DNA of 64,000 bases. Origin: Paraburkholderia phenoliruptrix (GTDB lineage Bacteria; Pseudomonadota; Gammaproteobacteria; Burkholderiales; Burkholderiaceae). Where the stretch lies: assembly GCF_902859825.1 (NCBI RefSeq), contig NZ_CADIKB010000001.1, forward strand, positions 1-64,000, read 5' to 3'. A program made the position numbers and the translations under genes. Shown piece by piece: positions 9,037 through 17,932 of the stretch (the first letter of the stretch is position 1; each line of letters starts with the position of its first letter). The notes under the pieces were generated by a model, which ran no database searches, had not been told where the DNA came from, and was given only the letters and a program-made list of their open reading frames with translations.

Positions 9037-9192
9037 GAGCGGAGATCTCACGCTCACGGCAGATGCCGCAGCAGCCCGTAGGGGCGCAACAGAAGCATTG
9101 GGCAACGCAACCACGAATGGAAACTGGGCACCACAAGATGCATGCGTGCTCAGGCAAGACCCGCCTTACATGATTTCATCCGGAGTGACCAC

Positions 9193-10488
9193 GTGAACGA
9201 GAACGCGCGTTTTTTTGCTGAAAACCTCCAGAGCCGTGACCCCGTCATAGCATCTGAAATTGCGTTGGAATTGCGCCGTCAGCAGACGCAGATCGAACTG
9301 ATCGCATCCGAAAACATTGTTTCCGCCGCGGTAATGGAAGCACAAGGGACCGTGCTGACCAACAAGTACGCGGAAGGCTATCCGTCGAGGCGGTATTACG
9401 GCGGTTGTGAGCACGTCGACAGAATCGAAGCGTTGGCAATCGACCGCGTGAAGGCGCTGTTCGAAGCCGAATATGCGAATGTACAGCCACATTCGGGAGC
9501 ACAGGCAAACGGCGCGGTCATGCTCGCGCTCGTGAAGCCGGGCGAGACGGTAATGGGCATGTCGCTCGATGCAGGCGGCCATCTGACGCATGGCGCGCGC
9601 CCGGCGCTTTCCGGCAAGTGGTTCAACGCGGTGCAGTACGGCGTGAATCGCGACACCTACCGCATCGACTACGACGAAGTGCGCCGGCTAGCCGAGGAGC
9701 ATCGGCCGAAGCTGATCATCGCCGGCTATTCAGCTTATCCACGTGCTCTCGATTTCGCCAGATTCCGCGAAATCGCTGATAGCGTCGATGCATTGCTGAT
9801 GGTGGATATGGCGCACATCGCGGGAATCGTTGCGGCGGGCAGGCACGAGAATCCTGTTCGTTTCGCCGACGTCGTCACCTCGACCACGCACAAGACGCTG
9901 CGCGGACCGCGCGGCGGGTTCGTGCTGACGAACAATGGCGACATCGCGAAGAAGATCAACTCGGCGGTTTTCCCGGGACTGCAGGGCGGCCCGCTCATGC
10001 ATGTCATCGCGGGTAAAGCGGTTGCATTCGGGGAAGCGCTGCGCCCCGAGTTCACCGCGTACATCGATCAGGTTCTGCGCAACGCACAGGCACTCGGAAA
10101 CGTCCTGAAGTCCGGCGGATTGAAGCTCGTAACCGACGGCACGGACAACCATCTGTTGCTCGTCGATCTGCGTGCAAAGCGCCTTACCGGAACTCAGGCC
10201 GAGAAGGCCCTCGAACGCGCCGGCATTACCTGCAACAAGAATGGCATTCCGTTCGATACGGAGAACCCGACCGTCACCTCAGGTATTCGCCTCGGCACTC
10301 CCGCGGGGACCACGCGCGGTTTTGGCACGACGCAGTTCGAGCAGGTCGGCGAAATGATCATCGAGGTGCTGTCGGCACTCGAGCGCGAACCCGACGGCGA
10401 CGAGAAGGTCGAGCGCACGGTGCGCGCTCGCGTGCGCGAGCTGTGCAACCAGTTCCCGATTTACTCCAGCGCTGACGCACTTGTTTAA
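9193..10488 (+). CDS. glyA: Serine hydroxymethyltransferase
   Basis: SHMT interconverts serine plus tetrahydrofolate with glycine plus 5,10-methylene-THF. The GTG at 9193 is preferred because GGAG sits 7 bases upstream and [12 protein letters not shown] matches family length (431 residues); an ATG at 9142 would add an unconserved leader. The PLP lysine is K234 in [14 protein letters not shown], with MVDMAHIAG (203-211) around the PLP aspartate. [15 protein letters not shown] is the family signature. This is probably a dedicated paralogue, since it sits between betaine uptake and catabolic genes. It could turn glycine from betaine breakdown into serine, or capture one-carbon units released by demethylation. 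Confidence 0.93.
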   Translation: MNENARFFAENLQSRDPVIASEIALELRRQQTQIELIASENIVSAAVMEAQGTVLTNKYAEGYPSRRYYGGCEHVDRIEALAIDRVKALFEAEYANVQPHSGAQANGAVMLALVKPGETVMGMSLDAGGHLTHGARPALSGKWFNAVQYGVNRDTYRIDYDEVRRLAEEHRPKLIIAGYSAYPRALDFARFREIADSVDALLMVDMAHIAGIVAAGRHENPVRFADVVTSTTHKTLRGPRGGFVLTNNGDIAKKINSAVFPGLQGGPLMHVIAGKAVAFGEALRPEFTAYIDQVLRNAQALGNVLKSGGLKLVTDGTDNHLLLVDLRAKRLTGTQAEKALERAGITCNKNGIPFDTENPTVTSGIRLGTPAGTTRGFGTTQFEQVGEMIIEVLSALEREPDGDEKVERTVRARVRELCNQFPIYSSADALV

Positions 10489-10559
10489 CCACAACGGCGC
10501 ATAACGACTGATACACGTCGTCAGGAGACATTGCGCCGTCTATTGAAGAGAGAATCCAG

Positions 10560-11447
10560 ATGAGTTTCGAGGGCGTACATACACCGCTCGTCACACCGTT
10601 CCATGCGGATGGCGAGATCAACCACGAGCTGCTCGGCAAGCATGCGGCTAATCTCGCGGGCCGCGTCGCGGGGCTCGGGATCGGCGGCACCACGGGTGAA
10701 TACTATGCACTCAGCTTCGACGAGCGCGTACGAACGTTCGACACTGTCGCGCAGGCAGCGGGCGGAAAGACCTATCTGACCGCGGGCATCAACGCGACGA
10801 CCACGAAAGAGGTCATCCGTCTCGGGCAGGAAGCGAAACGTGCGGGACTCTCCGCGTTGCTTTTGGCCGCGCCGTATTACGCGCAGCCGACGCAGGACGA
10901 GCTGCTCAACCACCTGCTGAAGGTGGATGACAGCCTCGACATGCCGATCATGCTGTACAACTTTCCCGCGCGCACGGGAACGGAAATCGGTGACGGTATT
11001 CTCGCCACGTTGCTCGACCGGCCGAACTTCATCGCGATGAAGGAGAGTACGGGCGATATCTCGCACCTGCATCACCTCGCGACGCATTTCCGCGAGAAGC
11101 TCGTGCTGAGTTGCGGAATGGACGACCAGGCGCTCGAGTTCTTCGTGTGGGGTGCGAAGAGCTGGGTCGCGGGCGCGTCGAACTTTCTGCCGGAAGCGCA
11201 CACGTCGCTCTTCGATGCATGTGTGAAGCGCGGCGACTTTGCAACGGGGCGTCAATTGATGGCGCGATTGCTGCCGGTGCTCGAACTGCTGGAGCGCAGC
11301 GGCAAATTCATTCAATACGTTCGCTACGGCTGCGAGCTCGCGGGCATGCCGGTCGGCGTTGCGCGTGCTCCGCTCGGCACCCTCAATGAAGAAGAGCGCG
11401 CCGCATTTGCGCGGCTCGTTCAACCCCTGTTGCGCAACACTCAGTAA
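10560..11447 (+). CDS. DapA/NAL-superfamily lyase or deaminase
   Basis: This 295-residue TIM-barrel protein belongs to the dihydrodipicolinate synthase/N-acetylneuraminate lyase superfamily, which forms a Schiff base between a lysine and a keto-acid substrate. Visible are GTTGE (43-47), Y133 in MLYNFPARTG and the Schiff-base lysine K161 in FIAMKESTGD. Besides DapA itself, the superfamily includes 4-hydroxy-2-oxoglutarate-type aldolases and the deaminase of hydroxyproline breakdown (HypD). Location 7 bases before an FAD amine oxidase and close to an aldehyde dehydrogenase points to catabolism rather than lysine synthesis. The exact reaction is unknown. Confidence 0.85.
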   Translation: MSFEGVHTPLVTPFHADGEINHELLGKHAANLAGRVAGLGIGGTTGEYYALSFDERVRTFDTVAQAAGGKTYLTAGINATTTKEVIRLGQEAKRAGLSALLLAAPYYAQPTQDELLNHLLKVDDSLDMPIMLYNFPARTGTEIGDGILATLLDRPNFIAMKESTGDISHLHHLATHFREKLVLSCGMDDQALEFFVWGAKSWVAGASNFLPEAHTSLFDACVKRGDFATGRQLMARLLPVLELLERSGKFIQYVRYGCELAGMPVGVARAPLGTLNEEERAAFARLVQPLLRNTQ

Positions 11448-11453
11448 GACTTC

Positions 11454-12785
11454 ATGGCCTCGAATCTGGAATTCGTGCGTTTTCCCGCGCCTGACGGTGT
11501 GAACGGCTGGTGGGAAAGCCTGCCGCCCGCAGCGCCCGCAGTTGCCGTCACTGCGGAGCGGCACTATGACTGGGTTGTTGTGGGCGGCGGCATTACCGGG
11601 TTGTGCGCGGCACGGCGGCTGGCCGAGCTCGCGCCCGATGCTTCGATTGCGCTCGTCGAGGCGGATCGCATTGGACGCACCACGGCCGGACGCAATTCCG
11701 GGTTCTTCGTCGATCTGCCACACGACATCAGCAGCGAAAGTTACTCGCGAAGCGTGGAAGCCGATAAAGCCGATGTACGTTTGCAGCGGCACGGTATCGA
11801 CTATGTGCGCTCGGTGGTGAAGCAAAAAGGCATCGATTGCGACTGGCGGGACGACGGCAAATTTCATGCGTCGGTCAACAGGAAGGGACATGCTGCGCTC
11901 GCGCACTTCGCCGAGGGACTGGCGCGCATCGGCGAAGATTTCGAATGGCTGGACGAGGCCGGAATCGCAGGCGTGACAGGCACGGACTTCTACGAAAGTG
12001 CGCTTTTTACCCCTGGGTGCAGCACGGTTCAGCCGGCGGCGCTGATGCGCGGGCTCGCTGCAAGCTTGCCCGAGAACGTAGCGGTATTCGAGTCGAGCGC
12101 TGTGAGGGGAATTTCGGACAACGGCTCAGCCAAGGTCTTGTCCTTTGCGAACGGCAAGCTGATCGCGCACCGTGTAGTGCTTTGCACGAACGCATATGCC
12201 GCGACGTTTGGCGGACATCCGAACGGTTTGTTGCCGGTCTATACATTCGCCTCCATGACGCGCGAAATGAATGCGGACGAAGTGCGCCGGCTCGGCGGCA
12301 CCCGTTCCTGGTCGCTGATTCCCGCGGACCCGATGGGTTCGACCATTCGGCGTCTTGTCACGGACCGCATCTGCGTTCGCAATCATTTTGCGTTTCGACC
12401 GGGTCTGGAGGTATCTCAGGCGGACCTCACGAAGGCGAAGAGTCTGCACCGGCGTTCATTCGAGCGGCGCTTTCCCATGCTCGAAGACGTCGAACTCGAA
12501 TACACGTGGGGCGGCCCTTTGTGTCTGTCGGTCAACAACGGAGCGCTCTTCGGGCGTCGCTCCGACGGTGTGTTCGAAGCGGTAGGGTGCAACGGCCTGG
12601 GCCTGAGCCGCGGTTCCGCGTCAGGCAAGCTCATCGCCGAATATGCGCTCGGCCGCGACAACGACCTGATCCGCCAGCTTTTGAACCAGCCCCATCCCCG
12701 CTCCTTGCCGATACGTCCTATCGCAGATGTTGCCGTGACCGCGGCTATCTGGATGAAGGAGTTTTCGGCGGGCGCCGAGCTTTAA
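11454..12785 (+). CDS. FAD-dependent amine/imino-acid oxidoreductase (DAO family)
   Basis: This 443-residue protein of the D-amino-acid oxidase fold has a Rossmann motif DWVVVGGGITGLCAARRLAE (FAD binding, GGGITG at 44-49) and a C-terminal FAD segment VGCNGLGLSRGSASGKLIAE. The N-terminal PDGVNGWWESLPP and overall size are like gamma-glutamylputrescine oxidase PuuB, but the family also covers sarcosine, dimethylglycine and proline-type dehydrogenases. It starts 7 bases after the DapA-like gene and ends 16 bases before an aldehyde dehydrogenase, so it probably produces an imine or aldehyde for these neighbours. The substrate is unproven. Confidence 0.85.
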   Translation: MASNLEFVRFPAPDGVNGWWESLPPAAPAVAVTAERHYDWVVVGGGITGLCAARRLAELAPDASIALVEADRIGRTTAGRNSGFFVDLPHDISSESYSRSVEADKADVRLQRHGIDYVRSVVKQKGIDCDWRDDGKFHASVNRKGHAALAHFAEGLARIGEDFEWLDEAGIAGVTGTDFYESALFTPGCSTVQPAALMRGLAASLPENVAVFESSAVRGISDNGSAKVLSFANGKLIAHRVVLCTNAYAATFGGHPNGLLPVYTFASMTREMNADEVRRLGGTRSWSLIPADPMGSTIRRLVTDRICVRNHFAFRPGLEVSQADLTKAKSLHRRSFERRFPMLEDVELEYTWGGPLCLSVNNGALFGRRSDGVFEAVGCNGLGLSRGSASGKLIAEYALGRDNDLIRQLLNQPHPRSLPIRPIADVAVTAAIWMKEFSAGAEL

Positions 12786-12800
12786 ATCAGAGGACAGCAT

Positions 12801-14294
12801 ATGACCAGCTATGAGGAATGGAAGCAGAAAGCAGAGGCGCTATCGCTCGACGGACGCGCGTTCATTGCAGGCGCACGGTGTCCTGCGGCATCCAGTGAGA
12901 CCTTCGGCACGCTCAACCCGTCGACGGGACAATTGCTGGCCGAAGTCGCGAAGTGTGACACGAGGGATATTGACCGGGCCGTCGCGGCCGCACGAGACGC
13001 GTTCGAATCGGGCGTGTGGTCGAAAGCTGCACCAGCGGCGCGCAAGGCCGTGCTTCTGCGGCTCGCCGCGTTGATTGAAGAACACGCCGAGGAACTGGCG
13101 CTTCTCGAAGCGCTCGAGGCGGGCAAACCCATCAGCGAATGCATGGGGCTCGACATTCCCGAGTCGGCGGCATGCATCCGTTGGCATGCCGAAGTAACGG
13201 ACAAGCGCTATGACGCGCTGTCTCCGTCGGGTGCGGGCGTGGTTAGCATGATCACGCGCGAGCCCATGGGTGTGGTGGGCGCGGTATTGCCGTGGAATTT
13301 TCCGGCGCTGATGCTCGCGTGGAAAATAGGCCCGGCGCTATCGGTAGGCAACAGCGTCATCGTCAAGCCCGCTGAACAAACGTCGCTTTCGACGTTGCGG
13401 ATTGCCGATCTCGCCCTTGAAGCAGGCGTGCCTGCCGGCGTCTTCAACGTCGTGACCGGTTTCGGCGAGAGTGCGGGGCAGGCTTTGGGGCGGCACGGCG
13501 ATGTCGATCTCATTGCATTCACAGGCTCCACGGAGACCGGCAAGCGCTTCCTTCACTATTCCGCGGATACCAACCTGAAACGGGTCGTGCTCGAATGCGG
13601 CGGCAAGAATCCGCAGGTCGTGCTCCCGGATGTTGCCAATCTCGACGCCGTGGCCGAGCAGGCAGTCGCGGCTGCGTTCTGGAACATGGGTGAAAACTGC
13701 AGCGCGGGCTCCCGTATCCTGGTTCCGTCGAGCCTGAAGGCGCAATTGCTCGAGAAGATAACTGCCGTGCTGGAGAACTGGAAGACGGGCGATCCACTTG
13801 ATCCGGACGTGAAGCTCGGCGCGCTGATCGAAGAAAAGCACTACGAGAAAGTGCTCGCGCACATCGAGAAGGCAAAGGCAGAAGGCGCGCATCTCGTATG
13901 CGGCGGCAGGGCCACGCGGACTGAAACAGGCGGCTGGTTCGTCGAGCCGACCATTTTCGACAATGTCACCCCCCGTATGAGTATTGCGCGCGAGGAGGTG
14001 TTCGGTCCCGTCGTGTGCTTCATCGAATACACGGACATCGACGATGCGGTGCAGATAGCAAACGACACCTGCTATGGCCTTGCGGCCTCGCTCTGGACGG
14101 ACAACGTCAATCACGCGCACAGGATCGCCGCACGCATTCGCGCGGGCACGGTGACGGTGAACTGCTTCGGCGAAGGCGACCTGTCCACGCCGTTCGGCGG
14201 TTTCAAGCAGTCGGGCTTCGGTGGTCGGGACAAATCCGTCTACGCGCACGACCAATACTGCGAGTTGAAAACGACCTGGCTGAAGCTCGACTAG
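12801..14294 (+). CDS. NAD(P)-dependent aldehyde dehydrogenase (PuuC-like)
   Basis: This 497-residue ALDH-superfamily enzyme oxidises an aldehyde to the acid. Catalytic residues are visible: C300 in WNMGENCSAGSRIL, E265 in VLECGGKNPQ, the cofactor lysine K189 in VIVKPAEQT and the asparagine in PWNFPALM. It resembles PuuC/betaine-aldehyde-type dehydrogenases. The gene lies directly after the FAD oxidase, so it likely removes the semialdehyde made by oxidase and DapA-like enzyme, or oxidises a betaine-derived aldehyde. ALDH identity is secure; the substrate is inferred. Confidence 0.9.
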   Translation: MTSYEEWKQKAEALSLDGRAFIAGARCPAASSETFGTLNPSTGQLLAEVAKCDTRDIDRAVAAARDAFESGVWSKAAPAARKAVLLRLAALIEEHAEELALLEALEAGKPISECMGLDIPESAACIRWHAEVTDKRYDALSPSGAGVVSMITREPMGVVGAVLPWNFPALMLAWKIGPALSVGNSVIVKPAEQTSLSTLRIADLALEAGVPAGVFNVVTGFGESAGQALGRHGDVDLIAFTGSTETGKRFLHYSADTNLKRVVLECGGKNPQVVLPDVANLDAVAEQAVAAAFWNMGENCSAGSRILVPSSLKAQLLEKITAVLENWKTGDPLDPDVKLGALIEEKHYEKVLAHIEKAKAEGAHLVCGGRATRTETGGWFVEPTIFDNVTPRMSIAREEVFGPVVCFIEYTDIDDAVQIANDTCYGLAASLWTDNVNHAHRIAARIRAGTVTVNCFGEGDLSTPFGGFKQSGFGGRDKSVYAHDQYCELKTTWLKLD

Positions 14295-14419
14295 GCCAAG
14301 CGCGGCGCGCGGTCACCGCCGCCGTGTGTAACAGGCAGGCGCTCACGCGCACCTTTACCGAGGAAGGACCCCGGCGACCCTGCCGGGCAATTGTCGTGCA
14401 AAACATCAAGTGAGATCTC

Positions 14420-15190
14420 ATGCGATTCGGATTCATCGGGACGGGGACTATTACGAAAGCAGTCGTGACGGGCATGCTCAGATTCGATGTTGCGTTCGAG
14501 AGCATATCGCTATCGCCGCGCAACGAGAAGATCGCCGGTGAACTCGCGGCACTCGACGAGCGAATTAGCGTGTGCGCAAGCAATCAGGCAGTGCTCGAAT
14601 CGTCGGATGCGGTATGCCTTGCAGTGGTCCCGCAGATCGCCGTGGACGTGCTCGGGCAACTGGAGTTTTCTGCGCGCCATCGCGTGATCAGCTTCCTTGC
14701 GGGTGTGCCTCTCGATCAGCTTCGCCGCCTCGTCGGACCGGTGCAGAGCGTGACACGCGCCGTTCCGTTACCGGCGGTGGCGGAAGGCCGGGGCAGCACG
14801 GCGATCTGTCCCGCCGACAAAACGGCCCGGGGCATTTTTTCCGCGCTGGGCGAAGCGGTGGAAGTGGACGACGAAAGCAGGTTCGACGCTCTCTCCGCCG
14901 TCACGGCGACCATGGCGAGCTTTTATGCGGTGTTGGAGAGCGAGGCGCAGTGGCTCGTCAAGCAAGGCGTCGAGTATGACGCCGCTCGCGCGTTTCTGTC
15001 CGGCTATTACGTGGGACTTGCCCACGACGCGGCGCGAACCATGCAGCCGTTCGCACAATTGACCGACGAATGCATGACACCTGGCGGCATCAACGAGCAG
15101 GTGCACGCGGAGCTCCTGCAGCGTGGAACGTACAGCCATTATCAGCGGGCGCTAGACGGCGTGCTGGAGCGGATCAGGGCAAGCGCGTAG
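14420..15190 (+). CDS. Pyrroline-5-carboxylate reductase-like NAD(P)-binding protein
   Basis: A 256-residue protein with an N-terminal Rossmann motif MRFGFIGTGTITKAVVTGM and the C-terminal dimerisation domain of P5C reductases, including DECMTPGGINEQVH, which matches the TPGG signature region. ProC-type enzymes reduce cyclic imines such as pyrroline-5-carboxylate to proline. The spacing to the aldehyde dehydrogenase gene is 125 bases, looser than in the preceding three genes. Its presence supports cyclic imino-acid chemistry in this block, but the annotation of such proteins as generic NADP oxidoreductases is equally possible. Confidence 0.8.
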   Translation: MRFGFIGTGTITKAVVTGMLRFDVAFESISLSPRNEKIAGELAALDERISVCASNQAVLESSDAVCLAVVPQIAVDVLGQLEFSARHRVISFLAGVPLDQLRRLVGPVQSVTRAVPLPAVAEGRGSTAICPADKTARGIFSALGEAVEVDDESRFDALSAVTATMASFYAVLESEAQWLVKQGVEYDAARAFLSGYYVGLAHDAARTMQPFAQLTDECMTPGGINEQVHAELLQRGTYSHYQRALDGVLERIRASA

Positions 15191-15437
15191 CGGCGACGCT
15201 GCCGTGGGCTTTCGCAGCCACACACGAGCGCGTGCTGGCGCCGCGTGCGTCATGGCAATAGCAACGGCCGCGCGTATTGGGGTTCTCTACGCTTGTCAGG
15301 TTCGTCGAACAATCGCAAACTGGTTGAGGCTGGAGCGTTCTGCTCGAGTGCGCGGTCAACGCATTGTCACGGGGCATTGCGCGGCGTCGGCAGAGTCGTC
15401 CTCGGTCCTGGACGCGTCCGCTTTACAGGTGAAAGCC

Positions 15438-16433
15438 ATGCAAAAGAAACCGGTGTTTGCCGACCGATTATTAGCTCAGATGCCGTCGTTACGTGCTCTG
15501 AAATGCTTCGTCACGGCTGCACGCTACGAGAGCTTCACACAAGCTGCAGAAGTGTTGTGCGTCACACAGGCGGCAATCAGCCGGCAGATCAAGGAACTCG
15601 AAGATTCGCTGGACGTCGCGCTGTTCGAACGCACCGGCCGGCATATCGCATTGACGGATGCGGGGCGCATTCTCTATAACGCGTCCTATCTGTCCATCAT
15701 GAACATTGCCGAGGCGGCCCAGGCCGTGCGCCGGAACGACAAGCATGCGCTTACGATCTGCGTGTCGCATACGTTCTCCGCGCTGTGGTTGTCTGTGCGT
15801 TTGCCTTCCTTTCGCAAGCAGTTTCCCGATATCCGCCTTCACATCATGGTGACCGAGCATTTCATGGAGCTCGACGAACTGATGGAGCCCGATGTCATCA
15901 TTACGAAGAACCCGCCGCGCGAACCGGAATACGATGTCGAGCCGCTCTTTCACGATGTTGTTTATCCGGTATGCAGCCGCGATTTTTACGAGCGCCACTT
16001 CCGTGCGAGGTCGGTTAAGCCGCTCGATCTTCTGTCGCACGCGACGCTAAACCTTTCCTTGCTGGGCCGCGCGCAGGTCTGCGAGCACGTGGACTGGTCG
16101 GTCTGGCGCAACTGGTTCCAGCAGGGCGACGGCTCCGACAGACTGGTCGAGAACGAGCATCTGGAAAGCAATGACTATCGGCTGCTCGTTTCGCAAGCCG
16201 AAGCCGGCGAAGGAACGCTGCTCGGGTGGCATCACCTGGTGCATCGCCAGGTCGAGCAGGGCCTGCTTATTCGGCCCGTCCAGAACGCACTGGAGTTCCA
16301 TGACCGCCATCATTACCTGATCACGAACAAGAGTGCGAGACTCCGTCCGGAATATGTCCGGTTTCGCGAGTGGCTAGGCGAGGAGGTCGGCGCGATGATG
16401 CGCGACTGGCCCGGTTCACAGACAGAAGCATAG
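15438..16433 (+). CDS. LysR-family transcriptional regulator (GcvA-like)
   Basis: A 331-residue regulator. The ATG at 15438 is chosen because upstream in-frame residues are rich in Arg/Ala and unlike protein, and because homology begins just after it (MPSLRALKCFVTAARYESFT). The helix-turn-helix region AAEVLCVTQAAISRQIKELE (about residues 33-52) is typical of the GcvA/AmpR branch, followed by an effector-binding domain. It is separated by 247 bases from the P5CR-like gene and followed by a cupin and a second LysR gene, suggesting local control of the onium-compound catabolic block. Confidence 0.9.
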   Translation: MQKKPVFADRLLAQMPSLRALKCFVTAARYESFTQAAEVLCVTQAAISRQIKELEDSLDVALFERTGRHIALTDAGRILYNASYLSIMNIAEAAQAVRRNDKHALTICVSHTFSALWLSVRLPSFRKQFPDIRLHIMVTEHFMELDELMEPDVIITKNPPREPEYDVEPLFHDVVYPVCSRDFYERHFRARSVKPLDLLSHATLNLSLLGRAQVCEHVDWSVWRNWFQQGDGSDRLVENEHLESNDYRLLVSQAEAGEGTLLGWHHLVHRQVEQGLLIRPVQNALEFHDRHHYLITNKSARLRPEYVRFREWLGEEVGAMMRDWPGSQTEA

Positions 16434-16454
16434 GCAGAGAAGGGGGGCAAACGT

Positions 16455-16850
16455 ATGCGGCAACAACCGGATCTCTTTGGCGTGAAAGTAAAGGATGGTC
16501 GCCGCTGGTATTCGATCGACGAGCGCGACTGGCAGCCCATGAGGATCGGCGAGACGATTCTGCCGGGTTTCTCATTTATTCCGGTTGCCGAAGACGAGCA
16601 GGGTGCCTGGAAGAGCTACTGGATGCGCCTGCAACCCGGCGCCCGCTCGCTCGATCACCGGCACGACTCGACCGAACTCGTCGTGATACTGGATGGCGTG
16701 TTCACCGATCACGACGGCACGGACTTTCTGCCCGGGCAAACGGTGTCATACCCCGCGGGGTCGCGACACAGCACTTCGTCGAATGAAGGCTGCACGGTGC
16801 TGGTCGTGGCGCGCACGGAGTCGACCATCGTGACACAAGCGCGAGCGTGA
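16455..16850 (+). CDS. Cupin-domain protein (ChrR-like cupin)
   Basis: This 131-residue protein has a C-terminal cupin barrel. The metal-binding motif is SLDHRHDSTELVVILDGVF (about residues 64-82), with the second motif PGQTVSYPAGSRHSTSSNEG. It resembles the cupin half of anti-sigma factor ChrR. The N-terminal half has no zinc-binding anti-sigma motif, so a stand-alone sensory or enzymatic cupin is more likely. It lies 21 bases after one LysR gene, and its end overlaps the GTG start of the next by 4 bases, which implies co-translation with the regulator. Confidence 0.85.
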   Translation: MRQQPDLFGVKVKDGRRWYSIDERDWQPMRIGETILPGFSFIPVAEDEQGAWKSYWMRLQPGARSLDHRHDSTELVVILDGVFTDHDGTDFLPGQTVSYPAGSRHSTSSNEGCTVLVVARTESTIVTQARA

Positions 16851-17824
16851 CCGCTGTGCCGCTGAAACCGTCCACGCCGCGAACCAAAGGGTACCGGCGG
16901 CTGATTCCGTCTGTGACCGCGCTCGTCGAATTCGAGGCGGTGGCGCGACACCAGAGCTTTACGCTTGCTTCGAACGAACTCGGTGTGACGCAGGCGGCGG
17001 TCAGCCGGCAAGTGAAATTCCTCGAGGAAACGCTGGGAACGCGGCTCTTCGAGCGTTTGCATCGCTCGATCGAACTGACGCCGGATGGAGAAGCGCTCTA
17101 TCTGGTGGTGGCCGAATCCATGCAGAAGATTGCCGGCGTGTTCGACCGGCTTTCCAGTGGACCTGTCGAGCAGGAACTCGTACTGGCGGCCACCTCGGCA
17201 TTCTCCCACTTTCGTCTGCTGCCCGGTCTGGCGGCGCTTAAACAGGAGCAGCCGCACTTGCAGCTTCGCATTTCCACGCAGATGTTCAACGCGGACCTGC
17301 GGCCGAAGGAGGTCGACATAGCCGTTCGATTCGGCAACGGCAGATGGGGCGACGGCACGGCGACCTGGATTTTTGACGAGGAGGTCTTTCCTGTCTGCTC
17401 ACCGGCATGGATTGAATCCCGCGGCATGCCGGAGTCGCTGCACGATGTGGCCAGCGCGGCGTTGATCGAGTCCGACATCACCTCCGAAGGCTGGATGGGG
17501 TGGGACGCATGGTTTCGGGCCGTGGGCTTCACACCTGTACGTTTGAACTATGCGCTGCGCTGCACGCTTTACACCGATGCAATCGACGCGGCGCGCCACG
17601 GTCTCGGCATTGCGCTCGGCTGGGGCAGGCTCGTGAGCGGCCTCATTGCGGCGGGCGAGCTCGTGCGCCTGCCGGTCGCCTCCTATGCGACCTCCGATTC
17701 GTATTACGTTGTCATACCGCACGGACGCACTATCAATCCAGCCATTGAGGCGGTGATTGCGTGGCTGCGCAGCGACGCGCATCAGCCTTGCGCCGTGCAC
17801 GCGCACTCGCATAATCCAAAGTAA
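16847..17824 (+). CDS. LysR-family transcriptional regulator (GcvA-like)
   Basis: This 325-residue LysR protein starts at a GTG that overlaps the cupin stop (GTGA). The N-terminal winged helix covers LIPSVTALVEFEAVARHQSF and TLASNELGVTQAAVSRQVKF (about residues 20-60), followed by the effector domain. The helix-turn-helix is close to that of the previous LysR, so the two may be diverged paralogues. It lies 108 bases upstream of the Rieske oxygenase on the same strand and is a good candidate regulator of that operon. The effector may be a betaine or a breakdown product. Confidence 0.9.
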   Translation: MTAVPLKPSTPRTKGYRRLIPSVTALVEFEAVARHQSFTLASNELGVTQAAVSRQVKFLEETLGTRLFERLHRSIELTPDGEALYLVVAESMQKIAGVFDRLSSGPVEQELVLAATSAFSHFRLLPGLAALKQEQPHLQLRISTQMFNADLRPKEVDIAVRFGNGRWGDGTATWIFDEEVFPVCSPAWIESRGMPESLHDVASAALIESDITSEGWMGWDAWFRAVGFTPVRLNYALRCTLYTDAIDAARHGLGIALGWGRLVSGLIAAGELVRLPVASYATSDSYYVVIPHGRTINPAIEAVIAWLRSDAHQPCAVHAHSHNPK

Positions 17825-17932
17825 TGCCAGGCCGAAAATAAGGCGCGTTGACGCTGCTTTTCGTCGATCCAATACTCGGGTCATAGCGGGACCCACCGAA
17901 GTCCCGAGACCCCTGAATGTTGGAGAACGACG

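Noticed and set aside
9036..9192. Possible glycine riboswitch upstream of glyA
   Set aside because: The gap has hairpins but I cannot find the conserved glycine-aptamer core; only a GGAGA-like stretch is shared.
10521..11906. A 461-residue minus-strand open frame
   Set aside because: It is antisense to the DapA-like and FAD-oxidase genes, whose catalytic motifs are unambiguous.
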